The notes beneath the pieces are model-generated. The model did no database searches. It worked only from the letters and a program-made list of their open reading frames with translations, and had not been told where the DNA came from. A DNA stretch of 64,000 bases from Siphonodentalium dalli (Eukaryota > Mollusca > Scaphopoda > Gadilida > Siphonodentaliidae), in the NCBI GenBank assembly GCA_032622095.1, contig CP136064.1, forward strand, positions 175,040,247 to 175,104,246. Direction: 5' to 3'. The translations under genes and the position numbers were made by a program. Below are positions 1 through 12,760 of this stretch, in pieces (the stretch's first letter is position 1; the number at the start of each line of letters is the position of its first letter).

Positions 1-797
1 ATTGAATGACATTATGCAACACTTGTCCTAATTTCACCAAAACGTCACTAATATATGTAGATACACATGCAATACATATTGCAGGTGATGAAACAAAAAT
101 TACCAGTCATTCTCGGATGTATACCCGTAAGGCATATTTGTTTATCTATATTTAGCAATGAATCCATAATTTATAGCCCATAACTCTATTTATAGTACAT
201 AAATGGTGCATACATTTACAGAACTGAATAATTAGGACACCGTAAGTCGAAACGAAGTTGGCAGACTAGAACAGGGGTGTCTTTCAAATAGTTACCCAAA
301 CTTTAAGTTCTATATCCCCTGCCTATATTTCGAACACTGACGCACATGGACATGCATGTGCTATAGTATACACTATTCCTTTTGTGGCGATTTTCGGGAA
401 CAACAAAAGAAAACCAAAGTTTCACCCATGTTTGAATATCCGCGCGCAGTTTTTTTAAGTTGCACACGCTCTGCAATGTGTGTGCGAAATTAAAACTGGA
501 AGTATATATGGAGAGCTGGTACAATCAACACTGAATCCCCACTTATGGACCTACTCCCCCACTCAACCACCAGTTCTCTATTATTGATCTACTATATGTA
601 CTGCCTTCCAGAGTAGCTGAATAACACTTGACTAACATATATATGATGAAAATACCCCTTCGTTCCGACATTTAGTTAAAACGAACAAACAATCACACAC
701 ACCCCACCAAATAATATAGTCAAGAGTTCAGCCGGTGGAGGTTGTTGAATATTTGTCAGGATCAAAATCGCAATGAAAACACCAGTAATTTAGTTAT
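1..797. other. Unannotated AT-rich DNA
   Basis: No recognisable gene, splice-bounded exon or repeat copy was seen. Only short chance open frames occur. Confidence 0.5.
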
Positions 798-1173
798 TAA
801 AAGTGATGTGAAACACTCCGGTAGGGTGATCAAATAGAAATGGAGAATAATCTTGTTCAAAGTAGTTATTTTTACAAATATTATATCTAAATTGACAACA
901 CACACCGTCATTCGTATTTATTGTTTAAATGCAGTGACTGACAATGACGAAATCGTTTTCGTTAGTTGATCGCCGATAGAAGCGTCCCGATTCGAGTAGT
1001 AAATATTTACAATTTAGCGTAGTTCAGACAATGTTTTCTATGGAGTGGTACGGTCGATTTGCTTGAGATTTTCGGTGATGTTAGTAGAATGATATATTCC
1101 TCCATTTGGCATAGCACCTGAATACTAACTGATCAGTTTCACGCACCGAACAAGTACATAATATGTCTTTAAC
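798..1173 (+). repeat. Dispersed repeat family F, copy 1
   Basis: This stretch of about 375 bp aligns by eye along its whole length with 21142-21487 (same strand) and 5634-5998 (opposite strand). Shared blocks include gtgatgtgaa, ccggtagggtgat, acacaccgtcattc, tcgccgatag, ttttctatggagtg, gatgttagtagaatg and the end acataatatgtctttaac. No terminal inverted repeats or coding frame are evident, so it could be a fragment of a larger interspersed element. The class is unknown. Confidence 0.7.
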
Positions 1174-1233
1174 ACTATCAGTATATCCGAATTGAAATGT
1201 TGACCCAATAATTAAAGGGGCCTTGTAGTTAAA

Positions 1234-1461
1234 TCAGCATTTAATATATAATGGCTGCTCAATATCAAAGCTTTCGGCCACAGGCCTTCCTCAGTGATGA
1301 TCCAAAATACACTTTCGGCTACATGTTACAAGGTTACTTATATAAAATTTTAGATAAGTAATCTTGTAACATGTAGCCGAAAGTGTATTTTGGATCATCA
1401 CCGAGGAAGGCCTGTGGCCGAAAGCTTTGATATTGAGCAGCTATTATATATTAAATGCTGA
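1234..1461. mobile_element. Perfect-looking fold-back element (110-bp arms)
   Basis: The left arm from tcagcatttaatatata and the right arm ending tatatattaaatgctga are reverse complements with only a few mismatches. They are separated by about 10 bp of AT-rich loop near 1340. The arms carry the blocks agctttcggccacaggcct and ccaaaatacactttcgg. It is probably a non-autonomous palindromic transposon or an inverted dimer of a repeat end. No coding capacity. Confidence 0.75.
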
Positions 1462-1654
1462 CTATCAGTATAGTTTGGAAGAGTATTATAATATGGTATG
1501 ACGAACAGAAAAATTATATTTATCAATGCGGAGTCAATGATATATAGTTCCAGAAGGAAACAACTAAGAATTTCCGAGTTCCTTTGCTGCATTTTGTGTT
1601 CGCTGAATTAAAGCAGTTCAGTGATATTTTCCATCAGAAAGGTCATGCATATTG

Positions 1655-1680
1655 TATATATATATATATATATATATATA
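1655..1680. repeat. (TA)n microsatellite
   Basis: An uninterrupted TA dinucleotide run of about 26 bp. Confidence 0.95.
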
Positions 1681-2470
1681 CGCACTTCCATCGACGCCTA
1701 TAATATTTATAATATATATATAGATCCTCTAATACACTGATGCGAAGAGGTCACAGATATAGATCAAAGCATATACCCTCAATTTATGTGGTAATATACA
1801 TGAATGTAAACATGCACCTTGTTTCCGGTGCTCTTTGCGCATGTGCCGCATCGCTGTGTATTGGTTCTGACAAATATATGTATGTTGAATGTCAACAAAA
1901 TTTTCAAACTTAGACAACCGGGTTTGTTCGTCGTGTGTACCTGTAAATTCGCAATAGTTTGCCGTGACATCAGCAGATTAACACCATGAGCTGCCTCTCA
2001 ATTAAGTGGCTAATGAGAAAGTATATATACACGCCCCAATAACATCAAATGAGTCACGAAGTTAACTACATGCCTGGGGCAAGCGGACATGTTCATTAAT
2101 GGCAGTTTGTGGGGAGTTTTAAGATGACATGGTGGGGATTGCTGAGACAAACACCATAGGTATACCCTCAGAGGGAGCGACATATCCTGCCAGGTCGACC
2201 AGTGAACTGAATGATCGCAAGAAATAAGCACAAAAGGAGCATAGGCGCCTTTACCATATCATGCTTTTCTTTTCAAATTTCTTTCTTCTTTTCTCCGCCC
2301 TCAGTTTTTATAGTAACGGGCACATCCACACTGGCTTGATCTTTATGTTTTTGTTCAATGACTTTTGCTCGATAATTTCGCGCATCCCAAATATTTCACT
2401 GACATGAGCGCTATAATATATATACATGTAATGCATGTGCAATTGTTTAGAACGCACCGCAATCGACACA
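1681..2470. other. Unannotated AT-rich DNA
   Basis: No recognisable gene or repeat copy was seen between the TA microsatellite and MITE A1. Confidence 0.5.
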
Positions 2471-2987
2471 TTAAAGGCACGAGCGGTGTTCGTTGCAGAA
2501 ATATTCATATTTGTTCAAATCGCGATCAACAGAAGGAATATTAAAATATATATAGTTTTGTTCATATGCCAAACATAATAAGTGCGTAAATAGTATATTG
2601 TCGCCAAGACATACGATGGTGTATGCAAACAAGAGCCTGTTCGTGTTACAGTAGTTATGCGTCTGTTCACATAACACAGCGCAATTATATTGGTTAATCA
2701 CACAAAAATGATATAAACGCTCTTTATTATTTCCATATCAGGAAAACAGTAAACTCTTTATGTTTACCATATCCGGATCTAAACAAAAGCCAGGAAACGT
2801 AACGTTTTTTGCTTTTGTTTACATAACAAAGGGGGGAAAATTGACAATAACATACTGTTTATTCCATATTTCTGATTGGTATAAGAACAAGGTCTGTCTA
2901 TATTTTACTATTCTTTCTGTTTATGGTTTTTGGCGGATGTGAATATCTTAACAGCATACCCAGCGCCAACGCCGCCCGTGTCTTTAA
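2471..2987 (+). mobile_element. MITE family A, copy A1 (TTAA-bounded)
   Basis: An element of about 515 bp flanked on both sides by TTAA. Its ends are imperfect terminal inverted repeats (left AAAGGCACGAGCGGTGTT; right end, reverse-complemented, AAAGACACGGGCGGCGTT). It matches five other copies in the window: 19740-20241, 31805-32312, 32309-32810 inverted, 33239-33731 and 47029-47554. It is closest to the 47 kb copy, so A1 and A6 form one subfamily. The TTAA target and short TIRs suggest mobilisation by a piggyBac-type transposase, which is an inference because no transposase is encoded. The centre contains the AACGCTCTTTATT-type motif. Confidence 0.8.
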
Positions 2988-4132
2988 AACGACATTATCT
3001 TAAATTCCCTCACATTTAATGGTTTCATGACAAAAGTTCTGGCTGTGGATTTCTTCTTCATCTCTATTAAAGCATTCCATTCCACTTTATTGAGATTAAA
3101 GAACTGAATTGTGTCTATAAAACACGAATGCATAAAAACTTTTGACCACGTCAATTCCTTGTCACACACCATCATCCATACATCGATGTGAATATGACTA
3201 GTTCGGCACAACTTACCGTTGTTGTATACTCTCCAAGCAAAGACGCGGCTTCTTTGATCTGAACATTATGAAGAGTCCCGAAAAAAACAATTCTTGGCAA
3301 GATTTTTCTCCGACTGCATGCACTCCCCGGTTTCCAATATTATCACACTGGCTCAGGCTTCACTCCAGGGTTTCCAATATTGTCACACAACCCCTGTGGT
3401 GGCGTGCACTGCGGGACAACTGCGGTCTATACACGTCGCCAATGTTGCATTAACAAACGTTTACGCTCTGTTTATGCGGCAAGATCTCTGAGAGAATTTA
3501 CTCGCTTGTTCGATCGTTCCATTCACATGCATGTCAATGCAGTTAGTCCAATATAGTTTTGCTTAGGTCGTATATCAATTATGGCCTCTAATTGATAACT
3601 AAAAGAAACATAAACCAGGTGGGAAATATTTTGAATTGAAGCAAGGAGTGTTTTATTGTGAATGGTATGTGCTATGAAACGATTTTTGGCAGATCAAGGT
3701 CGTTTGGGTCCAATTTCTGTTGTGTGGGTCGAGTTAAATGAGGCAATATTTACGGTGAATGCGGAACTTATTATTATCCCGCCCACGTACGTCCACCGCG
3801 AAATAGATCACATGTTAAGTACATTAGGGTGGATGATTACCATATATTATTTATTGTACGGGTATGTCTATATCAAGATAACACCATGTCATAAACAGGT
3901 AAGAATTTGTGCGTGGTGTTAAAAGGCTAAACGTTAACACTTATATTTCTAACACGTTTATAAAATATATTAATTATTTTACAGGTTATATGTATAACAT
4001 AACCAGACAGACGAAAAGCTAATGCCAATGCACATATATTCTTTTCGTGGGTTTAAACAAAATAAAAACAAAAATTTGCAAGGCTAGTCATTGGATAGTT
4101 TGACAGGAAATATTTGCAACAAACGCACTTCA
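2988..4132. other. Unannotated interval
   Basis: No convincing gene. The piece at 4003-4040 (gaaaagctaatgccaatgca) matches the outer end of the fold-back at 14423-14835. The open frame at 3662-3922 has no recognisable domain. Confidence 0.45.
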
Positions 4133-4619
4133 TTAAAGGTACTCAATCCGTAAAGAGGGTCATCATCTCAACAGATTCCAACAACAACAATCCGATCAGA
4201 GGGTCCTATATTACTATTTCTTTGGCTTTGGGGGTAAAAAATATTTGATTCGAGTCGAGGAACCCATCAAACAAAGCTCCAAGTTATTAGATATTGATTT
4301 TTGAAATTTGTTATGTTCTCGAGATGAGTACTAATAATTCCGTCAATTTCGTATCCTGCTCGAGATTTTTATACCAAAACTCTATTCAAACAGACAAGGA
4401 TGGATAACTCTAAAATCAAGTGGTAATAAAAACGCAATTTTGACTGAGATCTGGGCCAGAAAGTATTCCCGATAATGAAAAATAATAGATTTCTAAAATT
4501 GATATCTAACAAATCTGAGCTTTGATGCGTGACTTCCTCGACTCGAATCAAATATTTTTGACCCCCGAAGTCATTGAAATAGTAATTCAGAGGAGTTTTA
4601 TCGGATTGAGTACCTTTAA
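4133..4619. mobile_element. MITE family B, copy B1 (TTAA-bounded, palindromic)
   Basis: Both ends carry the same inverted repeat, TTAAAGGTACTCAATCCG, perfect over 18 bp including the TTAA target. The interior is itself largely palindromic: a block with ggggtaaaaaatatttgatt and gagtcgaggaa recurs inverted near 4535-4570. Related copies lie at 42579-43044, 34033-34401, 47555-47986 and 30621-30747. It is non-coding. The open frame on the minus strand here is a by-product. Confidence 0.85.
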
Positions 4620-5633
4620 CTAGCCTATGGACCCAGTTAGTGTATGCTCTCAGTGCTGAATTCACGAATGTCTGCGAGAAAAATAAATAAAACAATTGTC
4701 CTTAAACCAAAATACGGGGAGGGAACACAACTTGACCGACCTCTACCATTCTGGACTCCTCGACTTATGACATCTAAGACTGGTTGAACATGCACGGAAT
4801 CAGCTGACGAGGTTTGCATGCCAATTTCGACCTCCACCCCAGTTCAACACTTCAAAATCCCGTTCGGCAGTTCAGTGTGTACAGTTAAGCAGATTACTTG
4901 CAATCGACGGGGTGTACCAAAATATCACCATCACAAAATTGAAATAATACAGAGGGATCCTAAGAACACAATCATTGTGGTAACTATAGTGCTATGCTTT
5001 TCTGCATCGTTTCCAGTAGAAACCACCCCATTGAGGCAATGAGGGCCATTTTGACTGCAATTTTTATTTAATCGCACTTTCTCAAATTCCCCAAGGCTGC
5101 CAGCTAGTCAGCAATGATTTATTCTCATGACACATGATAGATGTGTATGGAGATCTTACTTAACTTATATACAAAGATTGGTATCAAATATATACAATAT
5201 GTACACGTGCGGTAACGGATTCTTCAAAATGGTGCTCTAGACAACCGAGAAAGAAACTGCATGTATATACGCGAAAACAACCATTTGTCACTTGGCGACC
5301 GGAGCCGGACTATACGATAATTAATTAGAAAACAAGCCTAAATCCGCATTGGTCGTATTACGAACGCTCTTTAAAATGTTCAACAAGATCATAAACGCCC
5401 TTTATTGGAGACAATCGTCGGTCTTGGTAGCGGTAAAACGTTTTCGACAGTTATTCGTGATATCCTCTACGTTATTTTCATATTAAATCCTCCTATTTTA
5501 GAATTACTGTGATAGCTATAGGGGCATATATAGAGAACGAACCATTGAATTACCATAATTTATTGTCCAATCGGATTCGGAAGCTGATCCACTTTGTTTC
5601 CATGAAGATTCATTTGGAATGAAGCCAACTATT
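4620..5633. other. Unannotated interval
   Basis: No gene recognised. A pair of AACGCTCTTTATT-like motifs lies at 5363-5375 and 5393-5406. Confidence 0.45.
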
Positions 5634-5998
5634 GTTAAAGACATATTATGGACTTGTTCCGGTGCGTGAAATTGATGTTAGTACCCATGCGCTATCCCAA
5701 CCTGAGGAATGTAGCATTCTACTAACATCGCAGAAAATTTCACAGAATCGACCGTACCACTCCATGGAAAACATTGTCTGAACTGCGCTCAGTTGTACAT
5801 ATTTACATCACAATTCGGGACGAAACTATATATCGGCTATAACCTAACTCAAATGATTTCGCCATCGAGAGTCGTTGCATTTAATTAAGAATGACTGTTT
5901 GTGCTATCAATTTGGATTAATATTCGTAAAAATAACTACATTGAGGCAGATTAATCTCAATGTCTTATGATCACCCTACCGGAGTGTTTCGCATCACA
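5634..5998 (-). repeat. Dispersed repeat family F, copy 2 (inverted)
   Basis: Reverse complement of the family F repeat seen at 798-1173. It begins gttaaagacatattatgga and ends near ccctaccggagtgtttcgc. Divergence among the three copies is moderate, with many substitutions and small indels, so the insertions look old. Confidence 0.7.
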
Positions 5999-6171
5999 GA
6001 AAATAGTGTTTTGTGTTAATATTGCCTGCTATGATGAGAAATACAGAGTTGAGAAGATTATAACCAACACTGGCAATAAAGTTTCGACTTTACCGCCGTC
6101 ATCCAACATTTTGCAGTGTTCTTGTGTCAGTGCCTAAATGTATAGCATAACAATACAACATGATTTTTAGG

Positions 6172-6290
6172 GCATTATTGTTTATTAACGGCCCGACAGG
6201 AATGATTAACAGCCCAAGGGCCTATTAGCGGCCGCTAATAGGCCCGAGGGCTGTTAATCATCCCAGAGGGCCGTTAATAAACCATAATGC
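6172..6290. repeat. GC-rich palindrome centred on a NotI-like site
   Basis: Two arms of about 59 bp meet at gcggccgc (6228-6235). They share the blocks tttattaacggccc, tgattaacagccc and gggcctattagcgg in inverted orientation. It is much more GC-rich than its surroundings. No related copy was found in the window. It is probably a fold-back element or an inverted dimer of a transposon end. Confidence 0.75.
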
Positions 6291-6889
6291 TCGATACGAT
6301 CATGCTATTACTATTATTACCACATTTGATCCAGTGGAATAATGAAGTAGACCTAGATTAAGAGAGAGATATTTCCAAGAACATATCAATAAATAAAAAC
6401 CGGCATTGAAGACGAGTGACAAACGATGAGAGTTTGACAGCTAAAGTTATTTATACATATTTACGCTTGAGACAATAATTCAACCATATACCGTGATTTC
6501 CAATCATAAAACCACCACAGTGTTGGGAAAATATGGCATATTTCCCCATTATTTTCTTGAAATAAACACGGTATAAGTCTGGTGATGAAGGGACGCGTAT
6601 CCTAGAGAACGCCCTATAAAGTGGTAATAATATTCCATAGTATCTTTGGTACTAATCCTCTCAATACCAATATCAAATTTGTTTTAATAGCTATGCTTCT
6701 ATCTACTTATCTTCAAATTTAAATACATATGGTCTCAGGGTATGACTCGTCATTTTATATGAAGGTATATATATATTACTCAATTTTCTATTTACAAAGT
6801 GAGCTTACATACCATGCCTTTGTTGTGTGCTATGTGTCATTTTTTTTAAATGAAATAAAAGGAGCCATTAGAATTCCAAGTTAACATTT
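6291..6889. other. Unannotated AT-rich DNA before the minisatellite
   Basis: No gene or repeat copy recognised. Confidence 0.5.
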
Positions 6890-9800
6890 TATGAAACATA
6901 AGCATACTGATGTAACTGGTTTCCAGGATAGTGACTCTATCTTTATTAAACATAAGCATATTGATGTAACTGGTTTCCACGACAGTGACTCTATCTTTAT
7001 GAAACATAAGCATATTGATGTAACTGGTTTCCAGGATAGTGACTCTATCTTTATGAAACATAAGCTTATTGGTGTAACTGGTTTCCAGGATAGTGACTAT
7101 CATTTTGAAACATAAGCATATTGATGTAACTGGTTTCCAGGATAGTGACTCTATCGTTATGAAACATAAGCATATTGATTAACTGTGTTCCAGGATAGTG
7201 ACTCTATCTTTATGAAACATAACCATATTGATGTAACTGGTTTCCAGGATAGTGACTATCTTTATGAAACATAAGCATATTGATGTAACTGGTTTCCAGG
7301 ATAGTGACTATCTTTATGAAACGTAAGCATATTGATGTAACTGGTTTCCAGGATAGTGACTATCTTTATGAAACGTAAGCATATTGATGTAACCGTGTTC
7401 CACGATGGTGACTCTATCTGTATGAAACATAACCATATTGATGTAACTGTTTTCCAGGATAGTGACTCTATCTTTATGAAACATAACCATATTGATGTAA
7501 CTGGTTTCCAGGATAGTGACTATCTTTATGAAACATAAGCATATTGATGTAACTGGTTTCCAGGATAGTGACTATCTTTATGAAACGTAAGCATATTGAC
7601 GTAACCGTGTTCCATGATGGTGACTCTATCTTTATGAAACATAACCATATTGATGTAACTGTTTTCCAGGATAGTGTCTCTATCTTTATGAAACATAACC
7701 ATTTTGATGTAACTGTGTTCCAGGATAGTGACTCTATCTTTATGAAACATAACCATTTTGATGTAACTGGTTTCCAGGTTAGTGACTATCTTTATGAAAC
7801 ATAACCATATTGATGTAACTGTGTTCCAGGATAGTGACTCTATCTTTATGAAACATAACCATTTTGATGTAACTGGTTTCCAGGATAGTGACTATCTTTA
7901 TGAAACATAACCATATTGATGTAACTGTGTTCCAGGATAGTGACTCTATCTTTATGAAACATAAGCATATTGATGTAACTGTTTTCCAGGATAGTGACTC
8001 TATCTTTATGAAACATAACCATTTTGATGTAACTGGTTTCCAGGATAGTGACTATCTTTATGAAACATAACCATATTGATGTAACTGTGTTCCAGGATAG
8101 TGACTCTATCTTTATGAAACATAACCATATTGATGTAACTGTGTTCCAGGATAGTGACTCTATCTTTATGAAACATAAGCATATTGATGTAACTGTTTTC
8201 CAGGATAGTGACTCTATCTTTATGAAACATAACCATTTTGATGTAACTGGTTTCCAGGATAGTGACTATCTTTATGAAACATAACCATATTGATGTAACT
8301 GTGTTCCAGGATAGTGACTCTATCTTTATGAAACATAACCATTTTGATGTAACTGGTTTCCAGGATAGTGACTATCTTTATGAAACATAACCATATTGAT
8401 GTAACTGTGTTCCAGGATAGTGACTCTATCTTTATGAAACATAAGCATATTGATGTAACTGTTTTCCAGGATAGTGACTCTATCTTTATGAAACATAACC
8501 ATTTTGATGTAACTGGTTTCCAGGATAGTGACTATCTTTATGAAACATAACCATATTGATGTAACTGTGTTCCAGGATAGTGACTCTATCTTTATGAAAC
8601 ATAACCATATTGATGTAACTGGTTTCCAGGATAGTGACTATCTTTATGAAACATAAGCATATTGATGTAACTGGTTTCCAGGATAGTGACTATCTTTATG
8701 AAACGTAAGCATATTGACGTAACCGTGTTCCATGATGGTGACTCTATCTTTATGAAACATAACCATATTGATGTAACTGTTTTCCAGGATAGTGTCTCTA
8801 TCTTTATGAAACATAACCATACTGATGTAACTGTTTTCCAGGTTAGTGACTCTATCTTTATGAAACATAACCATATTGATGTAACTGTGTTCCAGGATAG
8901 TGACTCTATCTTTATGAAACATAAGCATATTGATGTAACTGTGTTCCAGGATAGTGACTCTATCTTTATGAAACGTACGCATATTGATGTAACCGTGTTC
9001 CATGATGGTGACTCTATCTTTATGAAACATAACCATTTTGATGTAACTGTGTTCCTGGTTAGTGACTCTATCTTTATGAAACATAACCATATTGATGTAA
9101 CTGTTTTCCAGGATAGTGTCTCTATCTTTATGAAACATAACCATTTTGATGTAACTGTGTTCCTGGTTAGTGACTCTATCTTTATGAAACATAAGCATAT
9201 TGATGTAACTGTTTTCCAGGATAGTGTCTCTATCTTTATGAAACATAACCATTTTGATGTAACTGTGTTCCTGGTTAGTGACTCTATCTTTATGAAACAT
9301 AACCATATTGATGTAACTGGTTTCCAGGATAGTGACTATCTTTATGAAACATAAGCATATTGATGTAACTGGTTTCAAGGATAGTGACTATCTTTATGAA
9401 ACATAAGCATATTGATGTAACTGTGTTCCTGGTTAGTGACTCTATCTTTATGAAACATAACCATATTGATGTAACTGGTTTCCAGGATAGTGACTATCTT
9501 TATGAAACATAAGCATATTGATGTAACTGGTTTCCAGGATAGTGACTATCTTTATGAAACGTAAGCATATTGATGTAACCGTGTTCCATGGTGGTGACTC
9601 TATCTTTATGAAACATAACCATATTGATGTAACTGTTTTCCAGGATAGTGTCTCTATCTTTATGAAACATAACCATTTTGATGTAACTGTGTTCCATTAT
9701 AGTGACTCTATCTTTATGAAACATAAGCATATTGATGTAACTGGTTTCCAGGATAGTGACTCTATCTTTATGAAACATAACCATTTTGATGTAACTGGTT

Positions 9801-12750
9801 TCCAGGATAGTGACTATCTTTATGAAACATAACCATATTGATGTAACTGTGTTCCAGGATAGTGACTCTATCTTTATGAAACATAACCATATTGATGTAA
9901 CTGGTTTCCAGGATAGTGACTATCTTTATGAAACATAAGCATATTGATGTAACTGGTTTCCAGGATAGTGACTATCTTTATGAAACGTAAGCATATTGAC
10001 GTAACCGTGTTCCATGATGGTGACTCTATCTTTATGAAACATAACCATATTGATGTAACTGTTTTCCAGGATAGTGTCTCTATCTTTATGAAACATAACC
10101 ATTTTGATGTAACTGTGTTCCATTATAGTGACTCTATCTTTATGAAACATAAGCATATTGATGTAACTGGTTTCCAGGATAGTGACTCTATCTTTATGAA
10201 ACATAACCATTTTGATGTAACTGGTTTCCAGGATAGTGACTATCTTTATGAAACATAACCATATTGATGTAACTGTGTTCCAGGATAGTGACTCTATCTT
10301 TATGAAACATAACCATATTGATGTAACTGGTTTCCAGGATAGTGACTATCTTTATGAAACATAAGCATATTGATGTAACTGGTTTCCAGGATAGTGACTA
10401 TCTTTATGAAACGTAAGCATATTGATGTAACCGTGTTCCATGGTGGTGACTCTATCTTTATGAAACATAACCATATTGATGTAACTGTTTTCCAGGATAG
10501 TGTCTCTATCTTTATGAAACATAACCATTTTGATGTAACTGTGTTCCATTATAGTGACTCTATCTTTATGAAACATAAGCATATTGATGTAACTGGTTTC
10601 CAGGATAGTGACTCTATCTTTATGAAACATAACCATTTTGATGTAACTGGTTTCCAGGATAGTGACTATCTTTATGAAACATAACCATATTGATGTAACT
10701 GTGTTCCAGGATAGTGACTCTATCTTTATGAAACATAACCATATTGATGTAACTGGTTTCCAGGATAGTGACTATCTTTATGAAACATAAGCATATTGAT
10801 GTAACTGGTTTCCAGGATAGTGACTATCTTTATGAAACGTAAGCATATTGACGTAACCGTGTTCCATGATGGTGACTCTATCTTTATGAAACATAACCAT
10901 ATTGATGTAACTGTTTTCCAGGATAGTGTCTCTATCTTTATGAAACATAACCATTTTGATGTAACTGTGTTCCATTATAGTGACTCTATCTTTATGAAAC
11001 ATAAGCATATTGATGTAACTGGTTTCCAGGATAGTGACTCTATCTTTATGAAACATAACCATTTTGATGTAACTGGTTTCCAGGATAATGACTATCTTTA
11101 TGAAACATAACCATATTGATGTAACTGTGTTCCAGGATAGTGACTCTATCTTTATGAAACATAACCATATTGATGTAACTGGTTTCCAGGATAGTGACTA
11201 TCTTTATGAAACATAAGCATATTGATGTAACTGGTTTCCAGGATAGTGACTATCTTTATGAAACGTAAGCATATTGACGTAACCGTGTTCCATGATGGTG
11301 ACTCTATCTTTATGAAACATAACCATTTTGATGTAACTGTTTTCCAGGTTAGTGACTCTATCTTTATGAAACATAACCATATTGATGTAACTGTGTTCCA
11401 GGATAGTGACTCTATCTTTATGAAACATAAGCATATTGATGTAACTGTGTTCCAGGATAGTGACTCTATCTTTATGAAACGTAAGCATATTGATGTAACC
11501 GTGTTCCATGATGGTGACTCTATCTTTATGAAACATAACCATTTTGATGTAACTGTGTTCCTGGTTAGTGACTCTATCTTTATGAAACATAACCATATTG
11601 ATGTAACTGTTTTCCAGGATAGTGTCTCTATCTTTATGAAACATAACCATTTTGATGTAACTGTGTTCCTGGTTAGTGACTCTATCTTTATGAAACATAA
11701 GCATATTGATGTAACTGTTTTCCAGGATAGTGTCTCTATCGTTATGAAACATAACCATTTTGATGTAACTGTGTTCCTGGTTAGTGACTATCTTTATGAA
11801 ACATAACCATATTGATGTAACTGGTTTCCAGGATAGTGACTATCTTTATGAAACATAAGCATATTGATGTAACTGGTTTCCAGGATAGTGACTATCTTTA
11901 TGAAACATAAGCATATTGATGTAACTGTGTTCCTGGTTAGTGACTCTATCTTTATGAAACATAACCATATTGATGTAACTGGTTTCCAGGATAGTGACTA
12001 TCTTTATGAAACGTAAGCATATTGATGTAACCGTGTTCCATGGTGGTGACTCTATCTTTATGAAACATAACCATATTGATGTAACTGTTTTCCAGGATAG
12101 TGTCTCTATCTTTATGAAACATAACCATTTTGATGTAACTGTGTTCCATTATAGTGACTCTATCTTTATGAAACATAAGCATATTGATGTAACTGGTTTC
12201 CAGGATAGTGACTCTATCTTTATGAAACATAAGCATATTGATGTAACTGGTTTCCAGGATAGTGACTATCTTTATGAAACGTAAGCATATTGATGTAACT
12301 GTGTTCCAGGATAGTGACTCTATCTTTATGAAACATAAGCATATTGATGTAACTGGTTTCCAAGATAGTGACTCTATCTTTATTAAACATAAGCATACTG
12401 ATGTAACTGGTTTCCAAGATAGTGACTCTATCTTTATTAAACATAAGCATATTGATGTAACTGGTTTCCAAGATAGTGACTCTATCTTTATTAAACATAA
12501 GCATACTGATGTAACTGGTTTCCAAGATAGTGACTCTATCTTTATTAAACATAAGCATACTGATGTAACTGGTTTCCAAGATAGTGACTCTATCTTTATT
12601 AAACATAAGCATACTGATGTAACTGGTTCCAAGATAGTGACTCTATCTTTATTAAACATAAGCATACTGATGTAACTGTTTTCCAGGATAGTGACTCTAT
12701 CTTTATGAAACATAAGCATATTGATGTAACTGTGTTTCAGGATAGTGACC
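6890..12750. repeat. 5.9-kb minisatellite of 52/54-bp units with higher-order structure
   Basis: About 110 tandem units are built on a 54-bp monomer containing gaaacataagcatattgatg, taactggtttccag and gatagtgactctatc. A 2-bp shorter (52-bp) monomer reads gatagtgactatc. Variable positions (aagcat/aaccat, attgat/tttgat, ggtttcc/gtgttcc, cag/ctg, gact/gtct) define subtypes arranged in higher-order repeats. From 9542 to 11110, four consecutive 426-bp blocks occur (8 monomers, 5x54+3x52). Around 7560-8560 the periods are 160 and 480 bp. The right end (12340-12680) is a homogeneous run of 54-bp units with tttattaaac, like the leftmost units. A 54-bp unit is 18 codons without stops on either strand, so long frames (222 aa plus, 286 aa minus) arise and break at each 52-bp unit. 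I regard it as non-coding. Confidence 0.95.
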
Positions 12751-12760
12751 CCATCTTTAA

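Noticed and set aside
1234-1461. Hammerhead-ribozyme-like core (ctgagga ... ggcctgtggcc ... gaaa) in the fold-back arms
   Set aside because: The CUGANGA and GAAA boxes and a short stem II can be seen, but the closing base pair is A-C, one arm has CCGAGGA, and no matching cleavage strand with a UH site was found.
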